64,000 bases of DNA from Marasmius tenuissimus. Its lineage: Eukaryota > Basidiomycota > Agaricomycetes > Agaricales > Marasmiaceae. This document shows positions 59,254 to 64,000 of the stretch, piece after piece. The notes below the pieces were generated by a model. That model worked only from the letters and a program-made list of their open reading frames with translations. It was not told the DNA's origin and did not search any database. The translations under genes were made by a program, and so were the position numbers. The DNA lies in the NCBI GenBank assembly GCA_029532415.1, contig JAQOTA010000041.1:150900-214899 (forward strand). Direction: 5' to 3'. How positions within the stretch are numbered: position 1 is the first letter of the stretch; each line of letters opens with the position of its first letter.

Positions 59254-60206
59254 ATGTCACGGTACAAGAAGAGAGCCCGGGAGCCCGAGGGCGTAGATGA
59301 GCAAAATGCGGATGATGGAAAACCTCTTTGGCCACCGAATGCATAGATTCTTTATCGCAAGGATACTTCTCGGAATGCCGAGTTCGAGGGAATGATGAAT
59401 ACACCGATATCGAAGATTCTGGGTAGACGTTGGAACGCACTAGATCCGCAGGAGAAAGTAAAGTATGAAGCCAGGGCTGAGGTGGCAACATATGAGCACA
59501 AAGAGCGATATCCTGACTACAAGTATCAGCCTTGTGCCAGGAAGCGATTCGCGTGTGCTGGGAGGGAGCGGATGATGACGAGCACCTACCTGAGCAGCCG
59601 GCTGCATCTGGAGTGGCTGCTCGAAGACTGAAGAGGCGAAGAACGCGTAGCATGGCTCAAGATCTAGCTTCTCCTTTGACTTCTGTTATTGCTCCATCCA
59701 ATCAACCCATCGCAATCTCTGTTGAGGCCACTACGCCTGATGGCGCTGAACTATCCGTCCGTGAGGCAGATGGTCTCCTCGAACCGTCGCTATAACAATC
59801 TTCCGTTGTTGATCATGAAGAGGCTCTTATCTCCTCCAGGGAAACCAGCACGAACACCCCTTCGGAATCCCATCACAATGATGGTGCCGCTTCTTCGTCG
59901 CTGCTCGCAATCAATCAACATTATGACTTCACCTTCACTCATCGTCTCACGGTATCCTCGCCTGAGCTCGAAGATTTTGAATACCCTCAGCTCTACCTAG
60001 ACGAGAAGACTCTAGAAGAGGTGCCGGTTGAGATAGGCCACTATTTTGACAGAAGCATGTATCTTGCCACGGACATCTCTCTAACTGCTCAAAAAGCTTT
60101 GGTGTGTGTGCCAGTACAGGAATGTCCCACTAGTCTGTCTGCCGGTTCCATTCTCGAAGACATCAGTAATGTTCCCTCATCCCTCTCTGACATTGCCGAC
60201 TCCTGA
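59254..60206 (+). pseudogene. HMG-box transcription factor gene, inactivated
   Basis: ATG 59254 opens MSRYKKRAREPEGVDEQ. The HMG box of the mating-type class (RPPNAWILYRKD..) appears as WPPNA, TAG at 59344-59346, then ILYRKDTSRNAEF, ISKILGRRWNALDPQEK, AEVATYEHKERYPDYKY. The stop replaces the invariant Trp of the first helix (TGG to TAG). A frame slip near 59570 moves the reading to EGADDDEHLPEQP, followed by a TAA at 59793-59795 and then an acidic/Ser-rich tail (SPELEDFEYPQLYLDE) to 60206. Three lesions make a functional full-length protein unlikely. Relatives regulate mating and sexual development by binding pheromone-response-type DNA sites; no mating-type gene neighbours are visible here. 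Confidence 0.8.
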
Positions 60207-60939
60207 GGCCTGAAGAGTTGGAGGCGTTCAATACGCTATTCGGGTGGTGTTGACCCGCTGACATGTTTACGAATCCAGTTTCCCACCTTTTACGACCCAT
60301 TTCGCGAGATTTGATGTAAAATTACTAGCGATACTTCAGCCTCCCATCCAATATCTTTGCTTTCATCCACAATCTCCGTTTACCTACCGGGTTGCGCTTC
60401 GTTCTTGACACACAAGTTCTGGTGGATTATAGTTGTCTTGCGTTTTGGTTCTATCCTGTCGTTCTCATGGTACTCATCGGGAAGATGACCTCAACGAGTC
60501 GGTGGAGGACCGCTGAGGACCGCTGTATTCATTTACGTGCTCGCCTCTGCAAGCGGAAGTCATAAGGTTAGCTCGACTGTAGACGCTGATGAACAAAACT
60601 TGGAGTCGGCCCTAAAGTTGGTCGCTGAACGACTGAGGCATTGTCGTTGACGGTTGGCCGACACTAGTACCAGCAGCTCACCACTATCATTATCGCGGCT
60701 CGCACCAAAATAAAACCAGAAAAACCTTCGATTATCCTTGCTAAATATGGGGAGCCTACGAGGGTGATCGAGTCCCTCGAAGTAAGTACGCCGAATCCTG
60801 GCTTCGCGGCCTGTGCCAAATCAAGCCACTTGACTGGTGACATGCTATCCAGGAAACCCGAGATTGGAGTCACTGGCAGTTTTAACAGTATCTATGCCGC
60901 GATTCTAGGTCCCCCTCCCATCCTTCTAATGTAGACTCA
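60207..60939. other. Stretch without a recognised gene
   Basis: No coding signal. A short GGTGGAGGACCGCTGAGGACCGCTG duplication (GAGGACCGCT twice) lies near 60504-60522. Confidence 0.4.
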
Positions 60940-62631
60940 CTACCCTCGATTATGCTCTATCGGTACCTCCGGCTCATTCCTTGTCCGCATCACCCCATTC
61001 TCTGCAAACAACATCTCAATATAACCAGAGCGTTCAGACCCAACACCCGGGTCATCCATGCCCCCGCTATGAATACTGTCTTCCGAGGCCGCCTTCCGAA
61101 TGTGAAGAATCGCCCGGCTAGCGAGGATCGAATGCAGGATCCGCTCGAATCTGTAGGAGAGGATAAGATAGACCGAGAAGAGTCTCTGAGTATCTACGAA
61201 CGTACGGGGAGATTATGGGAGTGTAAGAAAGCTTCGATTCCGAACATGGTGAGTTGAAGAATGATTCTGTAATCGTCTCGAATATATACCGCGCAAAACT
61301 CACCGGTAAGATTAATATTATTATGACGTTGATCAACGATACCACTGTCCATATTCATGCCTGTGAGTGAGTTCATTTCGCGTTTTTCACGAGTCGCTCA
61401 CAGAAGATCAAGCCATAGTATATGACCCCTAGATGAAGCACGGTTTTGAGCACGTTTACATGGAAACGTCATTATTCGGACAGACCGTCTCGATAAATAA
61501 CTCTCACGAGGTGAGAATGTCCTCCGGATCGAACTAAGAGCAAGTTCAGACCTTAAAGCACATATGCAACAATCTTCAGCCTTACAAGCTTTGAAGCCAG
61601 GTATAGCCATCAGGACAAAACTGACTGGAAATTTGATTAACTCGAGCGTTGGATCTGCTCATGCTGTGTATGGACCTACCAGTGTCATAAACCATGAGCA
61701 GAATCCAGCACACAACAATATCTTTATTCGATATTAGGTAGAAACATGCGCCAAACCCGACAATACCAGTAGTTGGAGTCGGGTCTGGAACTAGAAAGTG
61801 AGACAGAGATTAGTCGTGTGTGTGAAAAGAGGACAACGTAACTGACATCGAACGCCTTTGCTGAATTTGTCGTAGAAGATCAGTGCCGGTACGACACACC
61901 CCACCATCATGAGGAGTAGGATTGCTGTAACTATTCGACCACGACGCCAAACGGCCCATATCCGAACGCTCAGGACGACTATTGAACAGTAATGAAAATG
62001 GGGTTGACCGTGGATCAAGAAAACATCTTACGCTCGGAGATTGCTACACCAGTTAAGGAGCTCCCTACAAGTGTTCAATGAGTGGCGAAGCAGGCAGGTG
62101 GCGACGAAAGGGATAATCTGACATGCACTTAGCCTATACGTTAGGGCACACTGATCGGCGCTTGTGGGTCCTAACAAGACTGTGAGATGCCTCGGTCAGA
62201 TTTATGGTTCACTGCCGCAAACAACCGGACCCACAATATAGATCCAAGGCTACCCTGTCGAAGAGGGGTAGGTAACGTTGGATAAGGTAGAGTAGGTTGA
62301 AACCCGCCCCAGTCACCCGGAAAGCCCCCCTCTTCCGAGGATTCATTGACGCCCATACATGGGAGAGCTCGAGGTTGAACGTGAGAAGGGTATCGTAAAC
62401 CCATAAAATCCCTCCAGCAGCTAAATGCAATATAATGAAGGAGTCTTTAGAACTTTGGAACGTGAGCGACCCGTGGAGTACCCACCGTTGAAGTACTGTT
62501 GGATAGTATAAACCGAATAAGAATGGTTAGGAAACAAAGCAACTTTGACTCACTCGAAAAAGCATCTCATGCTCAATCGCCGTCGTTGTATAGAGCTCCG
62601 GAGGGATCGTAGCTATCGGAATAACAGACAT
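60940..62631 (-). CDS. DUF6533 seven-helix membrane protein, copy 5
   Basis: Start ATG 62631 (MSVIPIATIPPELYTTTAIEHEMLFR). The microexon is TACTTCAACG (about 62487-62496). The core exon reads AAGGILWVYDTLLTFNLEL, SHVWASMNPRKRG and FNLLYLIQRYLPLFDRVALD. Then come VLSVRIWAVWRRGRIVTAILL, VGCVVPALIFYDKFSKGV, an exon with FGACFYLISNKDIVVCWILLM, and the tail RFERILHSILASRAILHIRK ending SERSGYIEMLFAENG at 60940. It is the close relative of copy 1 (7.3-9.0 kb), not of the central trio; they share the tail motif SEDSIHSGG/S..SERS.YIEM. No lesion seen. Predicted plasma-membrane protein, function unknown. Confidence 0.8.
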
Positions 62632-64000
62632 CGGGTTTGCTCCACAGTTGGAGAGACTGATGGTATGGCACTGAGGCTGCGAAGGGACTATATATCTGAT
62701 CACAATCTAAAAAAGGATTCCTACAAAGCCTAAGAGAAGTCACGGGATGCTCCATCGAATATCACTCTTTTCATTCCAAATCCGATGATCAGAATAGCCT
62801 TCTGGACGACAGGGGCTCTTGGCGACCGCGCACCTCATGTGGATGATCGCCGAAGGAATGAAGTTGACGACGGACCTCGATTCTGCAACAAAGCTGCGTT
62901 AGGAGCTAGAAACTCGGAAGGCATATCATACTAAACACATTCATATCCTACATAATGAGAAAGCACTTGAACATTGAGAAAGATAAGCATGGCCTCAATT
63001 GACTTGGGGACCTCTTCAAGATACCCTGATTTTCGTAACGAACCATTGCCACTTACCTCTGAGAACTTGGTATATACAAGTGCACTCCTTCAGGAAATTG
63101 TGGGGCAAGTATGAAAAGGCACGTCGATGTCCAATCCATTGATACTGTACATAAGACAGTAATATGAATCTGGTTGTCATTGAGATATTCTCAATCCTGA
63201 TTCCCCACATAAGTTTCAGCACTGAATTTGAAGCTCTGCATACTTCGGCGTCTCAAAGGCTCATCTGATCACGGAGTAAATGTACGTTTCGTGACTGTTT
63301 TGTCATCTCACTTTTGTCCTCGTTTAATGTCTAAACGTGTCTCGTCATCCTTCAGTTTACTCGGACTACACGCTCATGATGCGGATAGAAACATATGTTT
63401 CAGGTATCTAAAATCCCATTGCTTCCAAAATGTAAGGTCGCTCTGAATAGTGGCCCTTTCGGCGTCGCGCTGGCGGCTGAGATAACTAGTGCTTACTGTT
63501 TATCTGAGGAGCAAATCGGTACCAGTGCCAACCACATCAGCAAGGTATGGATTTTATCGCATCCATACCCGTCCACTAGTGGATCAGATGAAATGTTACT
63601 GTGTACATCTCCCGCTGCCATCTCAAGCACCCTGGCGGCCAACGCAGTATGAACGGCCTTGCTCCAACCGGGGAATGTCCCGATGCTCTTGCCACATGGA
63701 GGCAAGATTGTACCCCGGAAGCTGCAAATCGACTCCACACCTCACTCTGTTGATCCTACGAGGCGATGCATGATGGTGAAAAAAATGGCATCTGCGACTG
63801 ATGATCTTCATTCGGAGAGCTGGATATTGTTGTCTGTTGTCTATCGTGGTACAGAAGATCTTCTGTTCAAGTTCATCCTCGTTCCATCTGGACCCTGCCG
63901 TGTAATACATTTCTCCTCCTACATCATTGTGTCCCCCACCCAAAAGCACTCGACCTTTCTTCCTGTTTACCGCGCGTTTGCCAGTCCAAGAGGTGCCGTT
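62632..64000. other. Right-hand stretch, no gene recognised
   Basis: Several overlapping short ORFs, none with a family signature, signal peptide or consistent splicing. The first part is probably the upstream region of DUF6533 copy 5. A gene extending beyond the right edge cannot be excluded. Confidence 0.4.

Noticed and set aside
5342..60206. TGA read as Trp (altered genetic code)
   Set aside because: Intact genes here end in TGA and use TGG for Trp, and spliceosomal introns and nuclear tRNA introns show ordinary nuclear DNA.

Overview
The window is nuclear DNA of a filamentous basidiomycete, very probably an Agaricomycete. The evidence is many short GT..AG introns (about 45-65 nt), two intron-containing tRNA genes, and gene families typical of that class: DUF6533 seven-helix proteins, F-box proteins, a MYND-finger protein, a Spt5-like KOW protein, an XPG/GEN1-like nuclease and an Ndc10/GCR1_C recombinase-like protein. 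Exons given here were joined by hand from splice signals, frame and family pattern, so exact borders are predictions.

Layout. 0-9 kb: the tail of a secreted, probably GPI-anchored protein, a damaged 7-TM gene, an F-box gene with one nonsense codon, and the first DUF6533 gene. 9.5-18 kb: tRNA-Pro, then a SAP-like host gene split by a complete Ty1/copia retroelement (LTRs 99% identical, 5-bp target duplication) whose reading frame carries stops and active-site substitutions but no frameshift. 18-27 kb: three adjacent minus-strand accessory genes (XPG-like nuclease, KOW/Spt5-like, Ndc10/GCR1_C), the last two damaged, with a 102-bp-arm palindrome between them. 27-36 kb: gene-poor, with a Ser/Thr-rich repeat protein and a small membrane-protein gene hit by a foldback element that itself holds a solo LTR. 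36-46 kb: three tandem DUF6533 genes on the minus strand, interleaved with two small non-autonomous DNA transposons. 46-59 kb: a secreted cysteine-rich glycopeptide-like gene, tRNA-Ala, a small single-pass membrane protein, a laccase relic, then a housekeeping island with an Atg14-like autophagy gene, a damaged F-box-like gene and an intact MYND gene. 59-64 kb: an HMG-box pseudogene, a fifth DUF6533 gene, and about 1.4 kb with nothing recognised.

Two themes run through the window. One is expansion: five DUF6533 paralogues, all on the minus strand, sharing exon structure including a 10-nt microexon. The other is decay by base transitions and insertions. Many genes have one or two in-frame stops in otherwise well-kept frames, several at a conserved Trp, and the retroelement differs between its LTRs only at CpG sites. 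No operon-like pathway or defence system is evident; I see an expanding membrane-protein family embedded in a mobile-element-rich region.
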